This document shows positions 16,678 through 26,310 of a stretch of 64,000 bases of DNA, piece by piece (within the stretch, counting starts at the first letter, position 1; every line of letters starts with the position of its first letter). Position numbers and translations under genes: made by a program. This stretch comes from Flavobacterium sp. Root901 (GTDB taxonomy: Bacteria > Bacteroidota > Bacteroidia > Flavobacteriales > Flavobacteriaceae): NCBI RefSeq assembly GCF_001429765.1, contig NZ_LMJB01000005.1, positions 312,549-376,548 on the forward strand, in the 5' to 3' direction. Under the pieces are notes generated by a model. The model searched no databases. It saw nothing but the letters and a program-made list of their open reading frames with translations, and had not been told where the DNA came from.

Positions 16678-17853
16678 ATGAGCGGTATCTATATTCATAT
16701 CCCTTTTTGCAAACAGGCTTGCCATTATTGCGACTTTCATTTTTCGACTTCGATGAAAAAGAAAGACGAAATGGTTTTGGCTTTGGCCAAAGAAATTGTC
16801 ATGCGCAAAAATGAGTTCTTCGATTCTGCTCAGGGTGACAATGTAGTTGAAACAATATATTTTGGCGGCGGAACTCCGTCAGTATTGCAGATTTCAGAGT
16901 TAAGATTTTTGATTAATACTATCTTTGAAAATTATAAAGTTGCGGAAAATCCTGAAATAACATTGGAAGCAAATCCCGATGATTTAACAGATTTGTCACT
17001 TCGAGCGGAATCAAAAAGCATTTTTGAAGAATATCGTGAAATTGGGATTAATCGTCTGAGCATCGGAATTCAGTCTTTTTATGAAGAAGATTTGAAAATG
17101 ATGAATCGCGCTCATAATTCGGCGGAAGCCAAAAAATGTCTGGAAGAAGCAACAAAATATTTTGACAACATTTCGCTTGATTTGATTTACGGCATTCCGG
17201 GAATGAGCGACGAAATGTGGAAAAAAAATATCGAAACTGCTTTGAGTTTCGGCATTCCGCATATTTCCAGTTACGCATTAACGGTTGAACCAAAAACGGC
17301 TTTGAGCAAATTAATCCAAACCGGAAAAATTGCTGAACCTCAAGACGAAACTGCTTCCAGTCATTTTATGATTTTGGTCGAAATGCTGCAGCAAAATGGT
17401 TTTATTCATTACGAATTATCAAATTTTGGGAAAGAGAATTATTTCTCCAAAAACAATTCGGCTTACTGGCTGGGCAAAAAATATATCGGAATCGGACCTT
17501 CGGCGCATAGCTACGATGGCAAAAAACGAGGCTGGAATATCGCTAATAATGCACTTTATTTAAAATCAATTCAAAACAATCAGCTTCCTGTTGAAACGGA
17601 AACACTGACTGTTTCTCATCGTTATAATGAATATATTATGACGGGACTGCGGACAATTTGGGGCGTTTCTTTAGACAGAATTGAAAATGAATTTGGAAAA
17701 GAGTACCTGGATTACCTGAAAAAACAATCTCAAAGATTCTTAAATGATGATTTGCTTTCAATTGAAAATAACATTCTAAAACCTACTTTGAAAGGAAAAT
17801 TTTTAACGGATGGAATTGCAAGTGATCTCTTTTATTTAAATTTGGAAGAATAA
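16678..17853 (+). CDS. hemW: HemW-like radical SAM protein (coproporphyrinogen III oxidase-like)
   Basis: The 391-residue protein begins with IYIHIPFCKQACHYCDF, the CxxxCxxC cluster motif of HemN/HemW. It continues with YFGGGTPS, LEANPDD, GINRLSIGIQSF and YGIPGMS, and has a HemN C-terminal domain. HemW is a heme chaperone; true HemN oxidases have a longer N terminus and an extra Cys, so HemW is preferred. Confidence 0.9.
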   Translation: MSGIYIHIPFCKQACHYCDFHFSTSMKKKDEMVLALAKEIVMRKNEFFDSAQGDNVVETIYFGGGTPSVLQISELRFLINTIFENYKVAENPEITLEANPDDLTDLSLRAESKSIFEEYREIGINRLSIGIQSFYEEDLKMMNRAHNSAEAKKCLEEATKYFDNISLDLIYGIPGMSDEMWKKNIETALSFGIPHISSYALTVEPKTALSKLIQTGKIAEPQDETASSHFMILVEMLQQNGFIHYELSNFGKENYFSKNNSAYWLGKKYIGIGPSAHSYDGKKRGWNIANNALYLKSIQNNQLPVETETLTVSHRYNEYIMTGLRTIWGVSLDRIENEFGKEYLDYLKKQSQRFLNDDLLSIENNILKPTLKGKFLTDGIASDLFYLNLEE

Positions 17854-17931
17854 AGAATTAGCCAAAAGGCACAAGCACAAATTATTTTAAACTTTGTGAC
17901 TTAACGTCTTACGGTATAAAACCCAAATATT

Positions 17932-18708
17932 GTGTTAGCAAAAATCCACAACTTCGAAATTGACTTATCAAAACCCATTGATATTTCTATTCCATTAACA
18001 AATACCGATGAAAACCCAATAGCCTGGTACATCGAAAAACCTGTTATTGAGCCCGTAGTTTTTGGCGACTGGATTGGAAAAGTTTCTGAAGGAAAATCAT
18101 CTACGAATTTTAATAATATATTTTTCAATCCGCATGGGCATGGAACGCACACGGAATGTCTGGGCCATATTACGAATGATTTTTACAGCATTAATCAATC
18201 ACTGAAACAATTTTTCTTTTTGGCAAAACTGATTACAATTGAGCCTGAAAAAATTGGAGAAGATTTTGTTATTACGAAAGAACACATTTCTACTTTTCTC
18301 AATGGAACAAATAATTCGACTTCGCTCCACATGAAAACGGAAGCTTTAATTATTAGAACAATTCCGAATTTAAAAGACAAAAAATCAAGAAAATATTCCA
18401 ATACAAATCCGCCATATTTATCAGAAGAAGCTTCGGTTTTTATCCGCGAAAGCGAAATTCAGCATTTATTAATAGATTTACCAAGCGTTGACAAAGAACA
18501 CGACGAAGGAAAATTATTGGCTCATAAAGCATTTTGGAATGTAAAAGATATTTTTCATTTAAATCCTGATGCAAGATTAAATGCCACAATTACCGAAATG
18601 ATTTATGTTCCGGATGAAATTGAAGATGGAAATTATATGCTAAATCTTCAAATCGCTTCGTTTGAAAATGATGCTTCGCCATCAAAACCAATTTTATATA
18701 AAATTTAA
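17932..18708 (+). CDS. Cyclase family protein (kynurenine formamidase-like)
   Basis: The 258-residue protein has NPHGHGTHTECLGHI, the metal-binding HxGTHxxxxxH motif of the cyclase/arylformamidase fold, and a downstream HKAFW segment. Members hydrolyse N-formylkynurenine or cyclic amides. Start is GTG at 17932. No other tryptophan-degradation gene is adjacent, so the substrate is open. Confidence 0.8.
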   Translation: MLAKIHNFEIDLSKPIDISIPLTNTDENPIAWYIEKPVIEPVVFGDWIGKVSEGKSSTNFNNIFFNPHGHGTHTECLGHITNDFYSINQSLKQFFFLAKLITIEPEKIGEDFVITKEHISTFLNGTNNSTSLHMKTEALIIRTIPNLKDKKSRKYSNTNPPYLSEEASVFIRESEIQHLLIDLPSVDKEHDEGKLLAHKAFWNVKDIFHLNPDARLNATITEMIYVPDEIEDGNYMLNLQIASFENDASPSKPILYKI

Positions 18709-18711
18709 TGT

Positions 18712-18826
18712 TTGCCACGAATTACACGAATTTCGCTAATTTATTTTGGGCTTTGCCAAATCTTTTTAATCTGTGGCAAAAAGAAAAATAAAAAAGAAAT
18801 TACCAAAATTCGTGTAATTCGCGGCA
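18712..18826. repeat. Intergenic palindrome with gccacgaatt arms
   Basis: tttgccacgaattacacgaatt at the left pairs with aattcgtgtaattcgcggcaaa at the right, enclosing an unpaired aatctgtggc arm. It separates the cyclase gene from the GNAT gene and accounts for a spurious N-terminal extension of the latter's reading frame. Confidence 0.72.
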
Positions 18827-18840
18827 AAAAAACAAATAAA

Positions 18841-19239
18841 ATGATAACTGTTTCAACAGATAAAACTAGACTCGACGTTCCGTTTATACAAAACTTTTTG
18901 AAAGACATTTATTGGGCTGCCGGACGAACTATTGAAGAAGTACAGGCTACAATTGATGCTTCAGTTTGTTTTGGAATTTATTTAGATGATAGACAAATTG
19001 GTTTTGCACGTGTCATTACTGATTATGTGGTCTTTGCCTATTTAATGGACGTTTTTATTGATGAAAAACATCGCGGAAAAGGATATTCGTCAATTTTAAT
19101 TGAAAAAATGATGAATGAACCTCAGCTCCAAAAAGTAAAAATATGGCGATTGGCCACAACTGATGCTCACTTTTTATATGAAAAATTTGGATTTACAAAA
19201 CTCAGCCATCCAGAAAAAATGATGGAAAAAATAGTATGA
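18841..19239 (+). CDS. GNAT family N-acetyltransferase
   Basis: The 132-residue protein has the acetyl-CoA loop DEKHRGKGYSSILIEKMM and a C-terminal FLYEKFGFTKL segment. It transfers an acetyl group from acetyl-CoA to an amine of unknown identity. The frame is open back to 18712, but that stretch is the intergenic palindrome, so I take the ATG at 18841. Its stop overlaps the next start by 4 bp. Confidence 0.85.
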   Translation: MITVSTDKTRLDVPFIQNFLKDIYWAAGRTIEEVQATIDASVCFGIYLDDRQIGFARVITDYVVFAYLMDVFIDEKHRGKGYSSILIEKMMNEPQLQKVKIWRLATTDAHFLYEKFGFTKLSHPEKMMEKIV

Positions 19240-19589
19240 TGAACACAATTATTAAACTAGAAGAAACAGCTTTATTTATTCTCGGAATCTTTTTATTCAA
19301 CCGCCTGCATTTTGACTGGTGGTGGTTTTTGGTTTTAATTTTAGCTCCGGATTTGTCCATGCTGGGCTATCTTTTTGGAAATAAAGCCGGTGCATTTTTT
19401 TACAACTTATTTCATCACAAAGGAATTGCACTTTTAATTTATGCTTTAGGATATTATTTAAGTAGTGAAGTCATTCAGTTAGCCGGAATTATTTTATTTT
19501 CACATTCGGCAATGGACCGGATTTTCGGTTACGGACTAAAATATGAAAAAGGATTTAAATACACACATTTAGGTGAAATTGGTAAATAA
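19236..19589 (+). CDS. DUF4260 family membrane protein
   Basis: The 117-residue protein has three to four hydrophobic helices and the DUF4260 pattern FDWWWFLVLILAPDLSMLGY ending with HSAMDRIFGYGLKY. Function is unknown. It overlaps the GNAT gene by 4 bp and is followed by the MmcQ gene after 6 bp, making a three-gene operon. Confidence 0.85.
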   Translation: MMNTIIKLEETALFILGIFLFNRLHFDWWWFLVLILAPDLSMLGYLFGNKAGAFFYNLFHHKGIALLIYALGYYLSSEVIQLAGIILFSHSAMDRIFGYGLKYEKGFKYTHLGEIGK

Positions 19590-19595
19590 ACAATC

Positions 19596-19964
19596 ATGAA
19601 TTTAGAAACATTTTACGAATATTGTCTTTCTAAAAAAGGGGTCAGCGAGCATTTTCCTTTTGATGAAGATACTTTGGTGTTTAAAGTTGGCGGAAAAATG
19701 TTTGCCCTTTCTTCTCTTTCACAATGGGAAAAGAACGAGCAGTCGGTTAATTTAAAATGCGATCCAGATCGCGCACAAGAGCTCAGAGCGGAGTATGACG
19801 AGATACAACCCGGTTATCATATGAGTAAAATACATTGGAATACCGTAGCTTTAAATGGAAATCTTCCGCTTAAATTTGTCAAAGAACTTATTGATCATTC
19901 ATATGAATTGGTTTTCAAAAGTTTGACAAAGAAAATTCAGAATGAAATTATTGACCAGAGGTAA
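19596..19964 (+). CDS. MmcQ/YjbR family DNA-binding protein
   Basis: At 122 residues it follows the YjbR/CyaY-like fold pattern: an N-terminal helix ending in KGVSEHFPFDEDTLVFKVG, then KMFALSS, LKCDPDRAQELR and YHMSKIHWNTV. The family is a small DNA-binding fold of unclear role. Last gene of the GNAT-DUF4260-MmcQ operon. Confidence 0.87.
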   Translation: MNLETFYEYCLSKKGVSEHFPFDEDTLVFKVGGKMFALSSLSQWEKNEQSVNLKCDPDRAQELRAEYDEIQPGYHMSKIHWNTVALNGNLPLKFVKELIDHSYELVFKSLTKKIQNEIIDQR

Positions 19965-20072
19965 AATTTTTACCAAACAGGCGGAGCAATTAAAAAATTA
20001 GGCATTACATTTGCATCGTAAGAAAAAAACTCAGCAACTTAGTTACTGTGTAAATTAGCAACTTATAACACC

Positions 20073-20774
20073 ATGAAAGAACAATTTAAAAAATTTTTGA
20101 ACGAAGAACAAGATCCAAAAGCGATTGAAAAAATCACTTCAAAACTTTCAGACTTATTAATGAAAGGCGAAGAAGTTGGATATATTGCAGTGCAAAAAAA
20201 GCCTGCTATTACTGTTTTTCCTGACAGCATTGTTTTAACAAACAAACGTATTATTATCTGTAAACCTAAAAATTTAGGTCTTTCCATGGATTTTACAGAT
20301 TATACCTGGGATGATATTGCGAGTACTTTTGTAAAAGAAAATATTTTAGGTTCTGAATTTTCATTTGGAACAAAAACAGATTTAGCAGTTTCTATTGATT
20401 ATATTCCAAAAATTCAGGCCAGAAAAATTTACACTTATGCTAAAGAGCAATTGGATTTATTAAAAAATCCTGTTCAGACTGCAGCTCCGGTTCAGGAAAC
20501 TGTAGAAGAAGCAGTACCAGAAATTGAAGACGAAATCGAAGAAGTAGAAACGGAAGAAGTAACCAGTTTTGCAGAAATTTTACCCGCTGCCCCGGTTTAT
20601 GAAACAATTGAACCAATTCAGGCTCAGGCTCCGACCGGAGATCGTAAATTAAGCGAATTATCTAAAGAAGAACTTTTTGATAAATTGCAGAATTACAAAA
20701 AACTCCTTGATAATGGTTTAATCATGCAGGGAGAATATGATGCTTACAAAAAAGAAATATTGAGCTATATGTAA
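20073..20774 (+). CDS. PH domain-containing protein with C-terminal SHOCT motif
   Basis: The 233-residue protein has a bacterial PH-like domain at about residues 15-130 (ITVFPDSIVLTNKRIIICKP, then DDIASTFVKENILGSEF) and an acidic linker rich in Glu and Val at about 145-185. It ends with a SHOCT-type helix pair (KLLDNGLIMQGEYDAYKKE). SHOCT motifs mediate oligomerisation. No signal peptide is seen, so it is cytoplasmic. A 16-bp hairpin follows the stop. Confidence 0.8.
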   Translation: MKEQFKKFLNEEQDPKAIEKITSKLSDLLMKGEEVGYIAVQKKPAITVFPDSIVLTNKRIIICKPKNLGLSMDFTDYTWDDIASTFVKENILGSEFSFGTKTDLAVSIDYIPKIQARKIYTYAKEQLDLLKNPVQTAAPVQETVEEAVPEIEDEIEEVETEEVTSFAEILPAAPVYETIEPIQAQAPTGDRKLSELSKEELFDKLQNYKKLLDNGLIMQGEYDAYKKEILSYM

Positions 20775-20779
20775 TTAGT

Positions 20780-20904
20780 CATAAAGTCGAAAGTCAAAAG
20801 CCTTAATCTTTTTGACTTTGTCTAAAATAAATAAAGCCAGAAATAGAATCTATTTCTGGCTTTATATTTTTAAATCCCTACTTCGACTTTTGACTTTCGA
20901 CTTT
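20780..20904. terminator. Nested palindrome and bidirectional terminator
   Basis: A perfect 16-bp inner hairpin (ataaagccagaaatag / ctatttctggctttat, 20831-20865) is enclosed by a second perfect pair of 20-bp arms (ataaagtcgaaagtcaaaag / cttttgactttcgactttat). It lies between convergent genes and would terminate transcripts from both sides. Confidence 0.8.
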
Positions 20905-20916
20905 ATAACTTTCTAC

Positions 20917-22017
20917 TTATAACGTAGCCTTCTGCTTATCTAAAAAGCTGTTCGATTGCATCTCCAGTAATTCTTTGGCATTTTTGCGTTGTAAATCGTA
21001 AAGACTTTTATCTTCTGAAATATCAGCATAAACTCTGTCGTGCATTTCTGCACTTGTCTTTTTCAGTAATTCGCGCTGGTATTTATTTTGTTCCAAAGTC
21101 GCTTTCATCGCTGTTTCGGCTTCTTCCTGTTTAAAGTCAAACTCCCCTTTTGGAGCCAGTAATTTGGCAATAATTGGCGAAGTTTCAATGGCTAAAAACA
21201 ACAGCATTATAAAAAATGACGGAAGCCACGGCAATTTATTCAATGCATTAATACGCGCCATTAATCCGTCGAAACCTTCAATAATAGGCTGTGTCTGCGA
21301 AACTTTTTTATCTAAATCAGCCTGAAGCTGTTTACCTGCTTTTTCTTTCTCGGCAATTTTAGCTTCGTTTGTTGCTTTTAAAGTTTCATATTCTTTAAGA
21401 GCAGCGTCGTGTTTTTCTCGTTTTTCTTTATAAACAGGACCTTTTCCAAGCTTTTTAGTTCCGGCAGTTCCTTCCGCTTCTGTTATATAAGTAGAATATA
21501 AAGCGTTTACTTCTTTTTCTTTCTTTAAAATATCTGCTTTTAAGGCCGCGATTTCTGCTTTGTTTTTATCTAAATCTGTTTTGAAATAAGTTCCAATTTG
21601 TTTTTTATTGGCTAATTCCATTTCGTTTTTCTCTTTCAATAAAACAGTATTGATTTCCTTTTCGAAAATTTTAATTTCCAATGGTTTCGAAATTACAATT
21701 GCAATAATAATAGCCAGCATAATACGCGGAGTCGCCTGTAGGAACTCATCCATAAAACGATCTCTCTTTTTAATTGTAGAAACGATAAAACGATCTAAAT
21801 TAAAAATAAGCAAACTCCATACAAATCCAAAAATTAAAGCCGGGTAGATGGAATCGAAAACAGTAAAAAGAGCATAAGCGCTGGCTAAAAATGCCATTAC
21901 AGCAGTAAAAAACACGGTAGCGCCAATACCAACATATTTGGTTTGCTCACCTTCTGAACATCCTTCTAATAAATCGCGGTCGGCACCGGAACAAAGGATA
22001 AAAAATTGTTTTAACAT
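20917..22017 (-). CDS. DUF4407 domain-containing membrane protein
   Basis: The 366-residue protein has an N-terminal segment followed by three membrane helices (about 30-118), a long charged coiled coil (about 120-260) and a further membrane helix WLPSFFIMLLFLAIETSPII. It ends in a helical tail rich in Lys and Glu. This is the DUF4407 layout. Function is unknown; the coiled coil is probably outside the cytoplasm. It stands alone, with ~230 bp of non-coding DNA before the TonB receptor gene. Confidence 0.85.
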   Translation of the reverse strand: MLKQFFILCSGADRDLLEGCSEGEQTKYVGIGATVFFTAVMAFLASAYALFTVFDSIYPALIFGFVWSLLIFNLDRFIVSTIKKRDRFMDEFLQATPRIMLAIIIAIVISKPLEIKIFEKEINTVLLKEKNEMELANKKQIGTYFKTDLDKNKAEIAALKADILKKEKEVNALYSTYITEAEGTAGTKKLGKGPVYKEKREKHDAALKEYETLKATNEAKIAEKEKAGKQLQADLDKKVSQTQPIIEGFDGLMARINALNKLPWLPSFFIMLLFLAIETSPIIAKLLAPKGEFDFKQEEAETAMKATLEQNKYQRELLKKTSAEMHDRVYADISEDKSLYDLQRKNAKELLEMQSNSFLDKQKATL

Positions 22018-22247
22018 GATTGATGATTTTTGATTGTGATTGATACGGCAAATTTAGCGCCAAATTTTTAATTACAGTGAAATATTCAATTGTTTTTACT
22101 TGTAAATCAATTATTTGAAGCCTGAATGTTAGTTAAAGTTTAATGAAATCCGGAAAAGCCCAGCCAATCATAACACTATGTTAATTTTTTACAAGAGTTT
22201 TAATAATATAAAGATTATAGTTTCGCAGAAATCAAACTAAACTTAAA

Positions 22248-25058
22248 ATGAAAAAATTCTATTTAGTATTAATGTTACTGTTTTTAGCCCTTTCCGGTTA
22301 TGCGCAAAAAGCCATAATCTCAGGAAAAGTGCTTGATGCAGATGACAAACTTCCTCTGCCGGGAGCTATGGTTCAGATTGTTGGAGAAAACAAATACACA
22401 GTTTCTGACTACAACGGACGATTTGAATTATTAAATATAAACGCCGGAACTTATAAAGTTGAAGTAAAATATATTGGATATACTTCTATAACGCATGAAA
22501 TTACTGTAGAGCAGGGAAAAAATAATGTAGTAGATTTTGCACTTAAAACTTCCGGAACTGAACTTAGTGAAGTTATCGTTGGAGACATCTTAAAAGGGCA
22601 GGCAAAAGCACTGAATCAGCAAAAAAACAATAAAAATATCGGAAACGTAATTTCATCAGATCAAATGGGTCGTTTTCCGGATGCCAATGTTGGAGACGCT
22701 TTAAAACGTGTACCCGGCATTACCATGCAAAACGATCAGGGTGAAGCCCGTAATATTATTATTAGAGGTCTTGCTCCGTCTTTAAACTCGGTTACTCTTA
22801 ATGGTGACAGGATTCCATCTGCAGAAGGAGACAACAGAAATGTACAAATGGACTTGATTCCGTCTGATATGATTTCGACAATTGAAGTAAACAAAACGCT
22901 GACATCTGATATGGATGCTGATGCAATTGGAGGTTCTGTAAACTTAATTACAAGAGCAACTCCAAATGGCGAAAGAATTTCTGCAACGCTTGCAGGAGGT
23001 TATTTACCAATTCGTGAACACGCAAGTTATACGGCTGGTTTTGTATATGGAAATCGCTTTTTTGATAATAAATTAGGAGCCGTTTTCAGCGGTTCTTACA
23101 ATAATGTAGATTACGGATCTGATAATATCGAAAACGAATGGGTAAAAGATGATTTTGGAAATGAATATTTACAAGCTTCAGAAATTAGAAAATACGATGT
23201 ACAGCGTATTCGCCGAAGCGGATCTGTTGCTTTAGATTATAAATTTGATGACAACAACACCATTTTTGCCAATGCCATTTACAATTGGAGAGATGATAGG
23301 GAAAATCGTTTCAGAACCACTTACGATGACATCGAACCTATTTATAACGGAGAAGAAATTACTGGTTTTGAAGGCAGGGTTAAGCGTCAGACAAAAGGCG
23401 GTTTAGACAATAACCGAAACAAAAACAGAAGACTGGAAGACCAAAGAGTGCAGAATTATTCACTTCGTGGAGAACATTTAATCAATTCTACTTTAGATTT
23501 AGACTGGTCTGCAAACTATGCAAAAGCCAGAGAATACCGTCCGGGTGAACGTTATATTGAATACCGTCAGAAAGGTTTAGAAATGTTTGAAGATTTATCT
23601 GACACCCGGTTTCCTTTAATGACAACTGTTGGAGAAGCAACAGATGAATTTAAATTTGATTCTGTTACCGAAAACACAGATGAAACAAGTGAAAGCGAAT
23701 TTGGTGCAAAAGTAAATATCCGTTTTCCTTTCTCTGTAATTGCTGGAGAAAAAGGAAGACTTAGAACGGGTTTAAGACTTCGTCTGAAAGAAAAAGAGAG
23801 AAACAATATGTTCTATTCTTATGAGCCTGTTAATGACGGAATGGAATTATTATCTGAAGTTCCAAACAGTTATTATGATGGAAAAAACTTTAATCCTGGA
23901 AGCAAATATGTTCCGGGAGCTTTTGCTTCGGCAGCTTTCCTGGGAAGTTTAGATTTAAACAATGCCGCATTGTTTGATAAAGAAGCAGATCCTTCAGAAT
24001 ATCTGGCTGTAAATTACAATGCCAAAGAAAGAATCTATGCAGCGTATGTAAGATGGGACCAGGATTTTAATGACAAACTTTCTATGGTTTTAGGTTTCCG
24101 TATGGAAAACACTCATATTGATTATACAGGAAACCGCGTTTTGGATGAAGAAGAATTAGAAAGTAAAATCAACAACACAAACTCTTATACTAATTTACTG
24201 CCAAGCATTTCTTTTCAGTATAATGCTACAAAAGATTTAGTTTTAAGAGCTGCCGCAACAACAGCTTTAGCAAGACCTAACTATTACGCGCTGGCTCCTT
24301 ATGTAAACAACATTGCTGCTGATAAAGAAATTACAGCCGGAAATCCTGATCTTGACGCGACATACTCCTATAATTATGATTTCATGGCAGAGAATTATTT
24401 CAAATCTGTTGGTTTAATTTCCGGAGGTGTTTTTTACAAAAGATTAAATGATTTCATTTACAATTACAGTGATAATCAATACAACAGTGTGAAGTTTGCA
24501 AATGATTTTCCAAATCAGGTAAACCCGATTCCGGTTGGCGAAAACTGGTCATTTTTACAATCGAGAAATGGCGACACCGTTGATGTTTACGGTTTTGAAG
24601 TTGCATTTCAGCGTCAGTTAGATTTTCTTCCGGGTCAATTTTTAAAAGGTTTTGCTGTTTATTTAAACTATACTTATACAAAATCTAAAGCAAAAGGAAT
24701 TGCCGATGAAGACGGAAACGAAAGAAACGATATCAGCCTTCCGGGAACAACTCCGCATATGTTTAATGGATCTTTATCCTGGGAAAACAAGCGTTTTTCT
24801 GCCAGAATCTCAACCAACTTTACATCTGATTATTTAGACGAATTAGGTTCAGAATCGTACAAAGACAGTTATTACGACAAGCAGTTTTTCTTAGATGCAA
24901 ATGCTGCTTATAAAATTACGCCAAAACTTCGCTTTTTTGCTGAAGCCAATAACTTAACAAATCAGCCGTTACGCTACTACCAAGGCGTTTCTGCCCATAC
25001 AAAACAAGTTGAATATTATCAGCCCCGTTATAATTTCGGATTGAAATTAGACTTGTAA
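22248..25058 (+). CDS. TonB-dependent receptor
   Basis: The 936-residue outer-membrane protein has a signal peptide (residues 1-19), a carboxypeptidase-regulatory-like beta domain (about 22-105, with PLPGAMVQIVG) and a plug domain with VGDALKRVPGITMQN and IIIRGLAPSLNSVTLNG. A 22-strand barrel follows and ends in an aromatic-type C terminus (YNFGLKLDL). It imports a substrate at the expense of the TonB-ExbBD system. The phytase lipoprotein gene follows after 74 bp, so the likely substrate is phytate or an inositol phosphate. No SusD partner is present. Confidence 0.93.
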   Translation: MKKFYLVLMLLFLALSGYAQKAIISGKVLDADDKLPLPGAMVQIVGENKYTVSDYNGRFELLNINAGTYKVEVKYIGYTSITHEITVEQGKNNVVDFALKTSGTELSEVIVGDILKGQAKALNQQKNNKNIGNVISSDQMGRFPDANVGDALKRVPGITMQNDQGEARNIIIRGLAPSLNSVTLNGDRIPSAEGDNRNVQMDLIPSDMISTIEVNKTLTSDMDADAIGGSVNLITRATPNGERISATLAGGYLPIREHASYTAGFVYGNRFFDNKLGAVFSGSYNNVDYGSDNIENEWVKDDFGNEYLQASEIRKYDVQRIRRSGSVALDYKFDDNNTIFANAIYNWRDDRENRFRTTYDDIEPIYNGEEITGFEGRVKRQTKGGLDNNRNKNRRLEDQRVQNYSLRGEHLINSTLDLDWSANYAKAREYRPGERYIEYRQKGLEMFEDLSDTRFPLMTTVGEATDEFKFDSVTENTDETSESEFGAKVNIRFPFSVIAGEKGRLRTGLRLRLKEKERNNMFYSYEPVNDGMELLSEVPNSYYDGKNFNPGSKYVPGAFASAAFLGSLDLNNAALFDKEADPSEYLAVNYNAKERIYAAYVRWDQDFNDKLSMVLGFRMENTHIDYTGNRVLDEEELESKINNTNSYTNLLPSISFQYNATKDLVLRAAATTALARPNYYALAPYVNNIAADKEITAGNPDLDATYSYNYDFMAENYFKSVGLISGGVFYKRLNDFIYNYSDNQYNSVKFANDFPNQVNPIPVGENWSFLQSRNGDTVDVYGFEVAFQRQLDFLPGQFLKGFAVYLNYTYTKSKAKGIADEDGNERNDISLPGTTPHMFNGSLSWENKRFSARISTNFTSDYLDELGSESYKDSYYDKQFFLDANAAYKITPKLRFFAEANNLTNQPLRYYQGVSAHTKQVEYYQPRYNFGLKLDL

Positions 25059-25132
25059 AATCAATTGTAAAAACTATTAAATTAGACAGGACTTAGCGGT
25101 TCTGTCTAATTCATTTAAATAAAAATACCAGA

Positions 25133-26191
25133 ATGAAAAATAAATCAATACTTGTTTTTTTACTTTTAAGCCTTTCATTCACAGCTTGTAAAGACGATAA
25201 ATTAGCAGCTGTTTCGCCAAATGCCGTAAAACCAACTGCTGTTACAGAAGCTTTACCTCATGATACAGACGATCCGTCCATTTGGATTCACCCGTCAGAT
25301 GCTTCAAAAAGTATTATTGTCGGAACAGATAAAGATACAAATGGTGGATTGTACGCTTTTGATTTGAACGGGAAAATCATCAAAAAATCCATTCCGTTAA
25401 AAAGACCAAATAATGTAGATATCGCTTACGGATTAATTATTGATGGAAAAAAAGTAGATATCGCCGTTACAACAGAACGTGAAAGCAACAAAATAAGAAT
25501 CTTCAGCCTGCCGGATTTAGAACCTATTGACAATGGCGGAATTCCTGTTTTTGAAGGAGATGCAGAAAGAGACCCTATGGGAGTTGCTTTGTACACACGT
25601 CCGGGCGATAAGAAAATTTTTGCTGTTGTGGGAAGAAAAACAGGCCCTTCGGGAAATTACTTATGGCAGTATGAACTTTTGGGAAATGGAAAATTTGCAG
25701 CTGCAAAAGTGGTTCGCAAATTTGGAACCTATAGTGGCAAAAAAGAAATCGAAGCCATTGCAGTTGATAACGAATTAGGATTTGTTTACTATTGTGATGA
25801 GCAAGCCGGAATTAGAAAATATAAAGCAGATCCTGCGCTAAATGACAATAAAGAACTGGCATTCTTTGGTCAAAAAGATTTTAAGGCAGATCATGAAGGA
25901 ATCGCGATTTACAAAAAAACAGATTCTACGGGATATATTTTAGTTTCAAACCAGCAAGCCAATTCTTTTATGGTTTACCCGAGAGAAGGTTCAGGTGGAA
26001 ATCCAAACAAACATCCATTATTAGCAGAAGTTCCAACTTCTACAATTGAATGCGACGGTGCCGATGTAACAAGCCTTAATTTAGGCGGAGCTTACAAAAA
26101 TGGACTTTTTGTTGCCATGAGCAACGGAATGACGTTCCATTATTATGCCTGGGATTTAATCCAAAAACGTATCGACGAAGCTAAAAAATAA
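25133..26191 (+). CDS. Beta-propeller phytase, lipoprotein
   Basis: The 352-residue protein has a lipoprotein signal (LLLSLSFTACKDD) and then the beta-propeller phytase signatures HDTDDPSIWIHP near the start, RPNNVDIAYG, EIEAIAVDNELGFVYYCDE and DHEGIAIY. These enzymes use Ca2+ to remove phosphate from myo-inositol hexakisphosphate. As a lipoprotein paired with a TonB receptor it is probably surface-exposed or periplasmic and forms a phytate-use locus. Confidence 0.92.
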   Translation: MKNKSILVFLLLSLSFTACKDDKLAAVSPNAVKPTAVTEALPHDTDDPSIWIHPSDASKSIIVGTDKDTNGGLYAFDLNGKIIKKSIPLKRPNNVDIAYGLIIDGKKVDIAVTTERESNKIRIFSLPDLEPIDNGGIPVFEGDAERDPMGVALYTRPGDKKIFAVVGRKTGPSGNYLWQYELLGNGKFAAAKVVRKFGTYSGKKEIEAIAVDNELGFVYYCDEQAGIRKYKADPALNDNKELAFFGQKDFKADHEGIAIYKKTDSTGYILVSNQQANSFMVYPREGSGGNPNKHPLLAEVPTSTIECDGADVTSLNLGGAYKNGLFVAMSNGMTFHYYAWDLIQKRIDEAKK

Positions 26192-26256
26192 TTTTTAAAG
26201 CGTTTTCAGTCGCAGTATTCGTGTTAGTGTTTATTTTTTTTCTGCGATTGGAAACC

Positions 26257-26290
26257 AAAAAAAGCTGTTCAAAACTGAACAGCTTTTTTA
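26257..26290. terminator. Bidirectional terminator between phytase and pckA
   Basis: aaaaagctgttca pairs perfectly with tgaacagcttttt around a 4-base loop, with A and T runs on both sides. It serves both convergent genes. Confidence 0.85.
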
Positions 26291-26310
26291 TTTGAATTAA
26301 TAAATTCCTT

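Noticed and set aside
18712..18840. N-terminal extension of the GNAT gene
   Set aside because: The extra 43 codons are the translated intergenic palindrome; family similarity begins at ATG 18841.
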